A stretch of 64,000 bases of DNA from assembly GCF_000429005.1 (NCBI RefSeq), contig NZ_AUBA01000005.1, positions 1 through 64,000 of the forward strand, in the 5' to 3' direction. A program made the translations under genes and the position numbers. The first letter of the stretch is position 1. Each line of letters opens with the position of its first letter. Shown here in pieces: positions 55,198 through 62,995 of the stretch. The DNA comes from Novosphingobium acidiphilum DSM 19966 (GTDB lineage Bacteria > Pseudomonadota > Alphaproteobacteria > Sphingomonadales > Sphingomonadaceae). Under the pieces are notes generated by a model. It saw only the letters and a program-made list of their open reading frames with translations. It did no database searches and had not been told where the DNA came from.

Positions 55198-56811
55198 TCA
55201 CCTTGTTTCGGGCAATCGGACATGACGCAATCCGATCACCGCAATCGGCAGCGCCATAAGCACGACGCACCAGGTATACCAGAGCCCTGCATAAGGATTG
55301 CCGGTTTCCGCCACGATCAGCCCGGAAATGAACGGCAGGAACCCGCCGAAATAGCCGGTGCCGAGATGATACGGGATCGACATCGAGCTGTACCGGATGC
55401 GCGGCGGAAACATTTCGACCAGTATCGCCGCCGACGGACCATACGTTGCCGCAGACAGCGTCATTGTCACCACAATGCCAAACACGACACCCGCCATGCC
55501 CCACAGCGATGGCCGCACCTTTTCAAGGTGATAGTCCACCGCCGCCAAAGCTGCGCCAAGTGCTGCCTGTCGCTCCGGCCTGGCGGCGGCAACCCAGCGA
55601 TGCAGATCAAGCGGCACTGCGCCGGCGTGCAGGGCCAGTGCCGGCGCCTGCGCCACATGATACCGCATGCCCATTGCGCTCAGGTCAGCCAGCAGCCGCG
55701 CGCAAGCGGTATGCTGATCCGCAGCAAATGGATCGTACCGGCAATCGGGCCCCGACACGACCAGCGGCACCCGCGCCGACAACGTGTCGAGCACCGGATT
55801 GGCGCAATACCCGATCAGCCAGACCGCCGGAAACAGCAGCAGCAGCGCCGCGACGTAGCCGCCCACAAACGGCGCCGTCCGGCCCAGCCTGTCCGACAGA
55901 TGGCCGAACGCGATCATCAGCGCCATGCCGAACAGACAGGCGACAGCCATCAGCAATTCGGCGGTGGTGTCTTCTACCCGCATCGCCGATTTCAGGAACG
56001 CCAGGTTGGAAAACATCGCGGTATACCACAGCACCGTGCCCCCCGCGGTGATCCCGAACAATGCCACCGCAATCCGCCGCCGGTTTCCGGGGTAGGTCAT
56101 GCTTTCCTTCAAGGGATTTCCGGCCACTTCGCCTGCCGCCTGCATCGCCTTGAACACCGGGCTTTCCGACAGTTTCAGCCGCATCCACAGCGAAATCGCC
56201 AGAAGGCCAAGGCTTAGCAGGAACGGCACGCGCCAACCCCACGTTGCCCAGACCACCGGCGGCAGAAACGTCTTGCAAAGCAGGATCACCACCAGGCTCA
56301 GCAAAAAGCCGCCGCCCACGCTGGCCTGGATAAAGCTGGTGTAGAAACCCCGCTGTCCGGCCGGGGCATGTTCGGCCACATAGACCGCAGCGCCGCCATA
56401 TTCGCCGCCCAGCGCCAGGCCCTGCAGCACGCGCAGCGCAATCACCATGCCCGGTGCAGCCAGGCCAATGGACGCCGCAGACGGCACCAGTCCCACCCCG
56501 GCGGTGGCCACGCCCATCAGCACGACCGTGATCAGAAAGGTATATTTGCGGCCCAACCGGTCGCCCAGGTATCCAAACAGCACCGCGCCCACCGGGCGAA
56601 ATCCAAAGCCCACGGCGAACACCAGCCAGAACAGCAGGGTCGACAGCATCGCGTTGCCCGATGGAAAGAACGCCTTCGACAGGATCGGGCCCAGCGTGCC
56701 GTAGATGAAGAAATCGTACCATTCGAACACGGTGCCCGCCGATGATGCCGCGATCACCAACCGCATATCCGCCGTGCCCGCCACATCGTGCCGATCCTGC
56801 GCCATCCCCAC
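55198..56811 (-). CDS. MFS transporter, metabolite:H+ symporter (MHS/ProP) family
   Basis: This is a 537-residue proton symporter of the MHS family. Marks are FEWYDFFIYG (29-38), GYLGDRLGRKY (80-90), GLALGGEYGG (131-140) and GHLSDRLGR (303-311). Twelve membrane helices are expected. Unusually, residues about 337-434 form a long hydrophilic loop with C357 and C370 that normal MHS members lack; it lies between transmembrane segments of the second half. Substrate unknown (family moves dicarboxylates, betaine or shikimate). It is followed by alr after two bases. Confidence 0.85.
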   Translation of the reverse strand: MGMAQDRHDVAGTADMRLVIAASSAGTVFEWYDFFIYGTLGPILSKAFFPSGNAMLSTLLFWLVFAVGFGFRPVGAVLFGYLGDRLGRKYTFLITVVLMGVATAGVGLVPSAASIGLAAPGMVIALRVLQGLALGGEYGGAAVYVAEHAPAGQRGFYTSFIQASVGGGFLLSLVVILLCKTFLPPVVWATWGWRVPFLLSLGLLAISLWMRLKLSESPVFKAMQAAGEVAGNPLKESMTYPGNRRRIAVALFGITAGGTVLWYTAMFSNLAFLKSAMRVEDTTAELLMAVACLFGMALMIAFGHLSDRLGRTAPFVGGYVAALLLLFPAVWLIGYCANPVLDTLSARVPLVVSGPDCRYDPFAADQHTACARLLADLSAMGMRYHVAQAPALALHAGAVPLDLHRWVAAARPERQAALGAALAAVDYHLEKVRPSLWGMAGVVFGIVVTMTLSAATYGPSAAILVEMFPPRIRYSSMSIPYHLGTGYFGGFLPFISGLIVAETGNPYAGLWYTWCVVLMALPIAVIGLRHVRLPETR

Positions 56812-56839
56812 CCCCGTCAGGCCGCAGTCGATGCGTTCC

Positions 56840-57262
56840 CTATCGCTTCAATGCCTCAAGTGCGGCATCCCACGCCAGCACGATTGCACCGTGGCGCGAC
56901 GGATACGCACGGGCCTTCGCAATCACGCCCAGCCCCGGCCATGCTGGCAGGTCCCCCTCACCCGCCAGCCACAGACCCAGCGCCGCGCGTGCAGCCGCAA
57001 TGTCGGCAAAATCCCGCCCCGGCGCGCCCTGGGCAAAGGCAAAGGCTGCGGCCTGTCCGATGGCGCAGGCATGCGTGCGGATGCCAAGATCGACAACGTG
57101 CCCCGTCGCGTTGAGGGCAAACCCGATCGCCAGTGCACTGCCGCAGGTGCGTGACCGCGCCTCGCCCTTATGGGGCAGGCCGTCGTTCCACGGCCAAGCG
57201 GCAAGGCCGGTCGCGGCGGCAAGCACGTCCGAGGTGTAGAGCGTGGCGGGGCGGGTTGCCAT
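56840..57262 (-). CDS. NifU/IscU-like iron-sulfur cluster scaffold protein
   Basis: This is a 140-residue protein of the IscU/NifU N-terminal fold, of the sphingomonad type. C40 (RTCGSAL) and C66 (HACAIGQAAA) correspond to two of the three cluster ligands of IscU, but the third Cys (HCS) is absent. It may therefore act differently from classical scaffolds. The start at 57262 (MATRPATLYTSDVL) fits the family; the frame extends upstream within cvpA. It follows the CvpA-family gene closely on the same strand, ten bases apart. Confidence 0.8.
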   Translation of the reverse strand: MATRPATLYTSDVLAAATGLAAWPWNDGLPHKGEARSRTCGSALAIGFALNATGHVVDLGIRTHACAIGQAAAFAFAQGAPGRDFADIAAARAALGLWLAGEGDLPAWPGLGVIAKARAYPSRHGAIVLAWDAALEALKR

Positions 57263-57272
57263 CACGGCGGGC

Positions 57273-57914
57273 TTATTGGCTGTCGGCGTGGTGACGGTGC
57301 GATCGGCGCGGTGGGGCATGCACCGGCTGGATCGTGCCGGCATCGTCATCCTTGCTGGTGTCATCGGCGGTTGCGGCATCGATCGCGGCACCTGTGGCCC
57401 GGGTCCGTGCCGATTGAACTGCTTCGCTGCGGCGATGCCCGACCATCGTCATCAGTTCGTCGCTGGCAGCATTGAGAAACGGATACGTGCGCCCGTCCTT
57501 GATCCAGTCCGGCCGGCCCTTGGCGCCCCACACCACGTCATAGGCAAAGACCAGCAGCGAAAACGCCAGGACCATGATGACAAAGCCCTTCAACGCACCG
57601 AACCCGAACCCGAGCACGCGGTCGACCGGGCCAAGCACCGAACGCCTGCTGGCGCTGCCCATCTGCCGCGCAATCAGCTTTGTGCCGAAAAACGGCACTG
57701 CCAGCAGGATGAAAAACGCGATCACCCCTGCGCCGGTTTCGTTGTGAACCGTGCCGACCAGCAATCCGGTCAACGCCGCATGCCCATAATGCACCGCCAG
57801 CAACGCCAGGCACCATGCCGCCAGCGACAGCACTTCCTCGACAAAGCCGCGAAAGAACCCGGCAACCGCGGCAAAGCCGACAACGCCGAAGACGATATAG
57901 TCAAAGCCGCTCAT
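57273..57914 (-). CDS. CvpA-family inner-membrane protein
   Basis: This is a 213-residue protein of the CvpA family, with four membrane segments in the first 135 residues and the FDYIVFGVVGFAAVAGFFRGFVEE start, plus GAGVIAFFILLAVPFFGTK and the DRVLGFGFGALKGFVIM block. CvpA was first found as a colicin V production factor and acts in envelope and purine-linked processes. The C-terminal tail is polar and Asp-rich with an unusual RRSHRHHADSQ end. The ATG at 57914 was chosen. radA is upstream on the same strand. Confidence 0.9.
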   Translation of the reverse strand: MSGFDYIVFGVVGFAAVAGFFRGFVEEVLSLAAWCLALLAVHYGHAALTGLLVGTVHNETGAGVIAFFILLAVPFFGTKLIARQMGSASRRSVLGPVDRVLGFGFGALKGFVIMVLAFSLLVFAYDVVWGAKGRPDWIKDGRTYPFLNAASDELMTMVGHRRSEAVQSARTRATGAAIDAATADDTSKDDDAGTIQPVHAPPRRSHRHHADSQ

Positions 57915-57935
57915 GCGATCGATTTGATCCTGGCG

Positions 57936-57951
57936 GCGCATCGCGATGCGC
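57936..57951. repeat. 16-base perfect palindrome
   Basis: GCGCATCGCGATGCGC lies just upstream of the cvpA start, in the radA-cvpA gap. It could be a hairpin or protein site. In this GC-rich genome it could also be chance; I count it once in the window by eye. Confidence 0.35.
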
Positions 57952-58034
57952 CCAGGGCCGGGCCCATCAGGGGGAACCCGGACGGGGCGGCGGGGTCAAA
58001 CGCGCGGGGCAATGGATGGCACATCGCCAACGAC

Positions 58035-59399
58035 CTAATCGGACCCAATTATGCGGTCAACGAGATTTGGCAGCAGCGTCAGCGGCGTGTGCCGCGCGCC
58101 GCCATCGGCATCGGCCCCGGCCGGGCCGAAGGTGCGGGCAAAGCCCAGCTTGGCAGCCTCGCGCATGCGGATCGCGGCATGCGCAACATTGCGCACTTCG
58201 CCGGCCAGCGACACTTCGCCAAACCACGCCGCCTCGGCCGGCAAAGGCTTGTCCGCCAGCGCCGACACCAGCGCCGCCGCCACCGCCAGATCGGCAGCGG
58301 GGTCGGTCAGGCGATAGCCGCCTGCCACATTCAGATAGACTTCGGCAGACGAGAAATTCAGCCCGCAGCGCGCTTCGAGCACCGCCAGCAACATCGCCAG
58401 CCGACCGTTGTCCCACCCCACCACCGCGCGGCGCGGGGTTGCCCCGCTGGCCAGACGCACGGTCAGCGCCTGGATTTCGACGAGCACCGGCCGCGTGCCT
58501 TCAAGCGCTGGAAACACCGCGCTGCCCGGCACCGGTTCGTTCCGGCCCGACAGAAACAGCAGCGACGGATTGCCCACTTCCTCAAGCCCGGCGCCCGCCA
58601 TTGCAAACACGCCGATTTCGTCGACCGCGCCAAACCGGTTCTTGAGCGCGCGCAGGATCCGGTATTGATGGCTGCGTTCGCCTTCGAAACTCATCACCAC
58701 ATCGACCATGTGTTCCAGCACGCGCGGGCCCGCGATCGTGCCGTCCTTGGTCACATGCCCCACCAGCACGACGGCCGCGCCGCTGTCCTTGGCATAGCGG
58801 ATCAGTTCAAAGGCGCAGGCGCGCACCTGGCTGACCGTGCCCGGCGCGCCTTCGATCTGGTCGGAATGCATGGTCTGGATCGAATCGATCACCACCAGCG
58901 CGGGCGTGGGCATGCCGACCAGCGTGGTCAGGATATCGCGCACCGACGTGGCCGAGGCGAGCAGCAACGGCGCCTTGCCCAGCCCCAGGCGCCCCGCGCG
59001 CAGCCGCACCTGATCCGACGCCTCTTCGCCGCTGATATAGACCGCACCGCCGCCGGCCTGTGCCATATGCGCCGCGGCCTGCAGCAACAGCGTCGATTTG
59101 CCGATCCCGGGTTCGCCCCCCATCAGCACCGCCGAGCCTGCGACCAGCCCGCCACCCAGCGCACGATCGAATTCAGCCAGACCGGTCTGGCGGCGCGGAG
59201 GCAGTTCAACCGGATGATCGAGCGGGACAAAGCGCACCTGCCGCCCCCCGCCCGACAGGTCATGGCGCGCCGAAAACACCGTTTCGGGGGCCTCTTCGGT
59301 CAGGGTGTTCCATTCGGCGCAATCGGGGCATTGCCCCTGCCAGCGCGTGGTGACGCTGCCACAGGCCTGGCAGACATAGCGACGTTTTGGTTTTGCCAT
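58035..59399 (-). CDS. radA: DNA repair protein RadA
   Basis: RadA is a RecA-like branch-migration ATPase that processes recombination intermediates. It is 454 residues. The N-terminal zinc finger is C10-x2-C13 ... C24-x2-C27, Walker A is GGEPGIGKST (94-103) and the RadA-specific motif KNRFG is at 253-257. The C-terminal third is a Lon-protease-like domain. The start at 59399 is the ATG that gives this standard N-terminus. It heads a minus-strand run with the CvpA- and NifU-like genes. An FNR-type palindrome lies about 230 bases upstream in the divergent gap. Confidence 0.96.
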   Translation of the reverse strand: MAKPKRRYVCQACGSVTTRWQGQCPDCAEWNTLTEEAPETVFSARHDLSGGGRQVRFVPLDHPVELPPRRQTGLAEFDRALGGGLVAGSAVLMGGEPGIGKSTLLLQAAAHMAQAGGGAVYISGEEASDQVRLRAGRLGLGKAPLLLASATSVRDILTTLVGMPTPALVVIDSIQTMHSDQIEGAPGTVSQVRACAFELIRYAKDSGAAVVLVGHVTKDGTIAGPRVLEHMVDVVMSFEGERSHQYRILRALKNRFGAVDEIGVFAMAGAGLEEVGNPSLLFLSGRNEPVPGSAVFPALEGTRPVLVEIQALTVRLASGATPRRAVVGWDNGRLAMLLAVLEARCGLNFSSAEVYLNVAGGYRLTDPAADLAVAAALVSALADKPLPAEAAWFGEVSLAGEVRNVAHAAIRMREAAKLGFARTFGPAGADADGGARHTPLTLLPNLVDRIIGSD

Positions 59400-59627
59400 G
59401 GCGCACGCCTAAACCGAACATTTCATGAACACAAGCCGGCTGCAATCGCATCTGGTCGACGCTCGCGACGATTCGCTGGGCATCGGGTGTTGCGCGCAAC
59501 CCACAGGCGATCCGCCTTTTTTACGCAGCGATGCATTCAAGGTCCGGCGGGGTGCGCCGCAACGCCCCGCCAACCGGGCACCGCTTGCGCGATTGCGCGG
59601 ACCATCAATACCCAACCGGCGCATGAT

Positions 59628-59641
59628 TTGATCCGGATCAA
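59628..59641. promoter_or_regulatory. perfect FNR/FixK-type box TTGAT-N4-ATCAA
   Basis: TTGATCCGGATCAA is a perfect palindrome with the consensus of FNR/FixK-family regulators (TTGAT, four bases, ATCAA). It lies 229 bases from the radA start and 460 bases upstream of the receptor start. Ten fixed bases would occur about 0.06 times by chance in 64 kb. Which promoter it serves is not known. Confidence 0.5.
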
Positions 59642-59721
59642 ATTGCGGCGCACGCGCCGGATCAAGCGATCGCGCGACCGGTACTTATACAGGCGGCTTT
59701 GATCATGGCGTTACTGCGGAT

Positions 59722-59827
59722 TTTTCCAACACCGGTACGCGGCAACGTGCAGTAAAACCGGGGTCCATTCGTGGCGTACTGGCGCGGATCGTTGTCGAAA
59801 AATGTTTTTGGCATTTTTGTTGGAAAA
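59722..59827. repeat. 10-base inverted repeat pair upstream of receptor gene
   Basis: TTTTCCAACA (59722-59731) and TGTTGGAAAA (59818-59827) are perfect inverted copies 86 bases apart, upstream of the TonB-dependent receptor. They could be looping operator sites. Confidence 0.35.
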
Positions 59828-60101
59828 TATCTTGGCCGAAGGTCACGCGATTTTCAGACAATCGCGCATGTCATAGCCCCCTCATAAATTCTCATAATGC
59901 CTTGTATGATCGCAAGGCGCCCGGCATAACCCACTGTAGGGAAAGACAGCGCCATATCGACTGTCTGCCCAACCGACCGGAGACGGCGCGGGGAGATGCA
60001 ACCGGGGGGATGCTGTTTTGCCAATGCAAGACCGCCCCAACCCCGATCAATCGCCCCCCTTTGGTCCTGTCGGTCGGTTTGGCTTTGCCCAGGGGGGTAG
60101 T

Positions 60102-62855
60102 ATGAAGACCAGTATCCAGATGCTGAAATTCGGTTTGTTTGCAGGCTCGGCGCTGATGGCGCTGTCCGGCACGGCACGCGCACAGGCGCCTGCTGCCGAT
60201 GCAGTGACCGCGCCGACCAATTCGGGCGAAATCATCGTGACCGCGCAGCGTCGTGACCAGTCGCTGCAGGACGTGCCGATGACGCTGCAGGCGCTCAACG
60301 CGGATTCGCTGAGCAAGCTGAACGTGACCACGTTCAACGATCTGCTGAAATACACCCCCAACGTAACCTTCGGGAACAACGGCCCCGGCCAGGGCGCGAT
60401 CTTCATGCGCGGCCTGTCCGCCGGTTTTGCCGGTGAACAGTCGGCCGGTACCATCGGCGGCTTCCCCAACGTGGCGCTGTATCTTGATGACCAGTCGATG
60501 CAGTTCCCGGCGCACAACGCCGACGTCTATGTTGCCGATATCGAACGCGTCGAAGTGCTTGAAGGCCCTCAGGGTACGCTGTTCGGCGGCGGTGCGCAGG
60601 CCGGTGCCGTGCGTTACATCACGGCCAAGCCCAAGTACGACCGCATCGAAGGCAAAATGGAAGGCAGCTTTGGCGGCACCGCCGGTGGCGCAGCCAATGC
60701 CGCGTTCAACGCGATGATCAATATCCCGATCGTCAAGGATCAGCTGGCCATTCGCGCAGTGATCTATGACGATCACCACGGCGGCTATATCAACAACGTC
60801 TATTCGACGTTCACGCGTCAGCCGACCGACCTGGGTTCGTACTATGTGGCCTACGGGAACAACCACAACACCCTGACCCCCGGTCAGCAGACCAACGCGG
60901 GCCAGTACAACAATGCCCAGCAGGTGCAGAAGAATTTCAACCCGGTCGACTATGTCGGCGGCCGCGTCGAACTCGGCTGGAAGGTTGCGCCCGACTGGGA
61001 TCTGCTGCTGACCGAATCGTATCAGAAGCTGGACACCAAGGGCACGTTTGCCACGCAAACCTACAGCGATGACTATCAGCCGCTGACCGGTCTGTCGTCG
61101 ACGCTGTTCGTGCCGCAGTACAGCACCGACGATTACTGGAACACCGCCTGGTCGCTGAACGGCAAGGTTGGCGATTTCAAGGTGATCTACACCGGCGCCT
61201 ATATGGCGCGCCACATTTCGCAGCAGGGTGATTACACCAACTACGCGCGTTCGACCTATGGCATCTTCTATCAGTGCACCAACGCCGGAAACTATTACTT
61301 CGGTCACTATGGCAGCGCACCGTATTGCTATGCGCCGACCGGGTACTGGACCGACAACATCCGCACCACGCACCAGAGCCACGAATTCCGCGTGACCACG
61401 CCGGAAGGCAAGCGGGTTCGTGCAATCCTGGGTGCCTACTATGAATCGTTCAAGATTCAGGACAACCAGGATTGGGATTACAAATCGATCCCCACCTGCA
61501 GCCAGTCGCAGACCCCGGCGCAGATCGCCGCATCGGGCAGCGTTTGCCTTGGCCTGGTGGCGCCCAACCCGAATGCCACGCTCAACGTTCCCGGCCCGCG
61601 CGGCCCGAACGTGGCCTTTGGTGAAGACACCCAGCGTGGCTACAAGCAATACGCAGCCTTTGGCTCGGTCGATTTCGACATCACGTCGAACCTGACCCTG
61701 ACCGGCGGCACGCGCTATTACAACTACAAGGAATACGAGACCGGTTCGGTCTACAGCTCGTTCAACATCGCCTGCTATCAGGTTCCGGTCTGCGCGACCG
61801 GGTCGAACCTTGATGCCGACAACTTGCACGTCACCTACCACGGCTTCAAGAGCAAGGGTGTGATCACCTGGAAGCCGGTTGAACACACCATGATCTACGG
61901 TCTGTTCAGCCAGGGCTTCCGTCCGGGTGGCTTCAACCGCGGCCCTTCGGCGCGCGTTGAGGACCCCACTCTTCCGTATCTCACTGCAGGTGGCGCAGGG
62001 AGCGCGACAAACACGGGCAATGGCAAGAACTACCAGCTTTTGGTCTCTTCGGGCTATCGCCCGGACACGCTGACGAACTGGGAAGCCGGTCTCAAGACCG
62101 ATCTGTTTGACCGCAAGATGACCTTCAACCTGTCCGGTTACTACATGATCTGGCAGGATACGCAGGTCGGGTTCTTCAACCCCTCGGCCGGCTTTGGCAA
62201 CACCGCCTTTGCCACCAACGGCCCCAACTATCACATCAAGGGTATCGAAGCGCAGGTCGTGGCGCGTCCGATGACCGGGCTGTCGATCCAGGGTTCGGGA
62301 ACGTATAACGACAGCACGCAGTCCAACTCGCCGTGCTTCATCGCCAACAACCCCACCGCGTCAACATATGGCCAGTGCATCACCCAGGTTTATTCTGGCA
62401 ACGTGAACAGCCCGAAGCCGGTCCAGAGCCCGTTCGGCAACGTCGGCGATGTCACGCCGTTCAGCCCGCACGTCCAGGCGAACATCCGTTCGCGCTATGA
62501 CTGGGCCGGCAAGGCGGATTTCAACTGGTTCGTTTCGGGCGGTGTTTCGTACACCGGCGCGATGTACAACGAACCGGCGACCTATCCGTCGGGTGACGTG
62601 GCCGGCAACGGCAGCGTCGTTGGCCCCAACGGCATCATCGTTCCGGGCACCACCGTGCTGCGTTACAAGATGCCCGGTTACGCGCTGGTCGATGCGTCGT
62701 TCGGGTTCAGCCACGACAACTGGACGGTCACGCTGTATGGCGAAAACCTGACCAACAGCCATGCCAGCACGTTCACCAACTCGGCCGAATTCATCAAGAC
62801 CTCGATCCCGGTTCGTCCGATGATCTATGGCGTGAAGATCAGCACCAAGCTCTGA
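60102..62855 (+). CDS. TonB-dependent outer-membrane receptor
   Basis: This is a 917-residue outer-membrane receptor that imports a ligand with energy from TonB. Parts: signal peptide (1-28, ending ARAQ), TonB box EIIVTAQR (43-50), plug domain (DVPMTLQALNADSLSKL, then FMRGLSAG, VEVLEGPQGTLFGGGAQAGAVRYITAKP), then the 22-strand barrel. It is the sphingomonad type whose ligand cannot be predicted. The last residue is Leu (GVKISTKL) where outer-membrane barrels usually end in an aromatic residue. The start ATG is at 60102; an upstream in-frame ATG at 60018 adds 28 non-signal residues. A terminator follows. Confidence 0.92.
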   Translation: MKTSIQMLKFGLFAGSALMALSGTARAQAPAADAVTAPTNSGEIIVTAQRRDQSLQDVPMTLQALNADSLSKLNVTTFNDLLKYTPNVTFGNNGPGQGAIFMRGLSAGFAGEQSAGTIGGFPNVALYLDDQSMQFPAHNADVYVADIERVEVLEGPQGTLFGGGAQAGAVRYITAKPKYDRIEGKMEGSFGGTAGGAANAAFNAMINIPIVKDQLAIRAVIYDDHHGGYINNVYSTFTRQPTDLGSYYVAYGNNHNTLTPGQQTNAGQYNNAQQVQKNFNPVDYVGGRVELGWKVAPDWDLLLTESYQKLDTKGTFATQTYSDDYQPLTGLSSTLFVPQYSTDDYWNTAWSLNGKVGDFKVIYTGAYMARHISQQGDYTNYARSTYGIFYQCTNAGNYYFGHYGSAPYCYAPTGYWTDNIRTTHQSHEFRVTTPEGKRVRAILGAYYESFKIQDNQDWDYKSIPTCSQSQTPAQIAASGSVCLGLVAPNPNATLNVPGPRGPNVAFGEDTQRGYKQYAAFGSVDFDITSNLTLTGGTRYYNYKEYETGSVYSSFNIACYQVPVCATGSNLDADNLHVTYHGFKSKGVITWKPVEHTMIYGLFSQGFRPGGFNRGPSARVEDPTLPYLTAGGAGSATNTGNGKNYQLLVSSGYRPDTLTNWEAGLKTDLFDRKMTFNLSGYYMIWQDTQVGFFNPSAGFGNTAFATNGPNYHIKGIEAQVVARPMTGLSIQGSGTYNDSTQSNSPCFIANNPTASTYGQCITQVYSGNVNSPKPVQSPFGNVGDVTPFSPHVQANIRSRYDWAGKADFNWFVSGGVSYTGAMYNEPATYPSGDVAGNGSVVGPNGIIVPGTTVLRYKMPGYALVDASFGFSHDNWTVTLYGENLTNSHASTFTNSAEFIKTSIPVRPMIYGVKISTKL

Positions 62856-62882
62856 TCGACACGGGTGCCAAGGCAACAACGG

Positions 62883-62911
62883 GGGCGGCGCGTCATGCGC
62901 CGCCCTTTTTG
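62883..62911 (+). terminator. rho-independent terminator after receptor gene
   Basis: A 9-base-pair stem GGGCGGCGC (62883-62891) and GCGCCGCCC (62897-62905) with a GTCAT loop is followed by five T. It lies 28 bases past the receptor stop. Confidence 0.9.
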
Positions 62912-62995
62912 TTTGCGGCATCGCCCGAAACCCGCATGCACCCGTCACAAAACTCGCTTTGACAACGACACGGCAATTGCCGACAGGATCGCGCC

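Larger units (their letters stand above)
59400..60101. other. 702-base intergenic region between radA and TonB-dependent receptor
   Basis: No convincing gene was found. It holds the divergent promoters. Visible elements are the FNR/FixK-like palindrome at 59628-59641, a 10-base inverted repeat pair at 59722-59731 and 59818-59827, two direct repeats CTCATAA (59881-59887 and 59891-59897), an imperfect hairpin GCCTTG...CAAGGC (59899-59918), and an AGACAG...CTGTCT repeat (59944-59966). The receptor leader (59900-60101) is long. The region 59800-59840 is AT-rich. Confidence 0.6.

Noticed and set aside
59425..59631. Possible 68-codon gene in the radA/receptor gap
   Set aside because: No ribosome site, no family similarity and Arg/Pro-rich composition; treated as non-coding.
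57243..59702. An 819-codon plus-strand frame opposite cvpA and radA
   Set aside because: It is antisense to RadA and CvpA, both with clear motifs; the translation is Arg/His/Gln-rich, typical of shadow frames here.
59892..62234. A 780-codon minus-strand frame opposite the TonB-dependent receptor
   Set aside because: The plus-strand receptor has signal peptide, TonB box and plug motifs; the minus frame has none.
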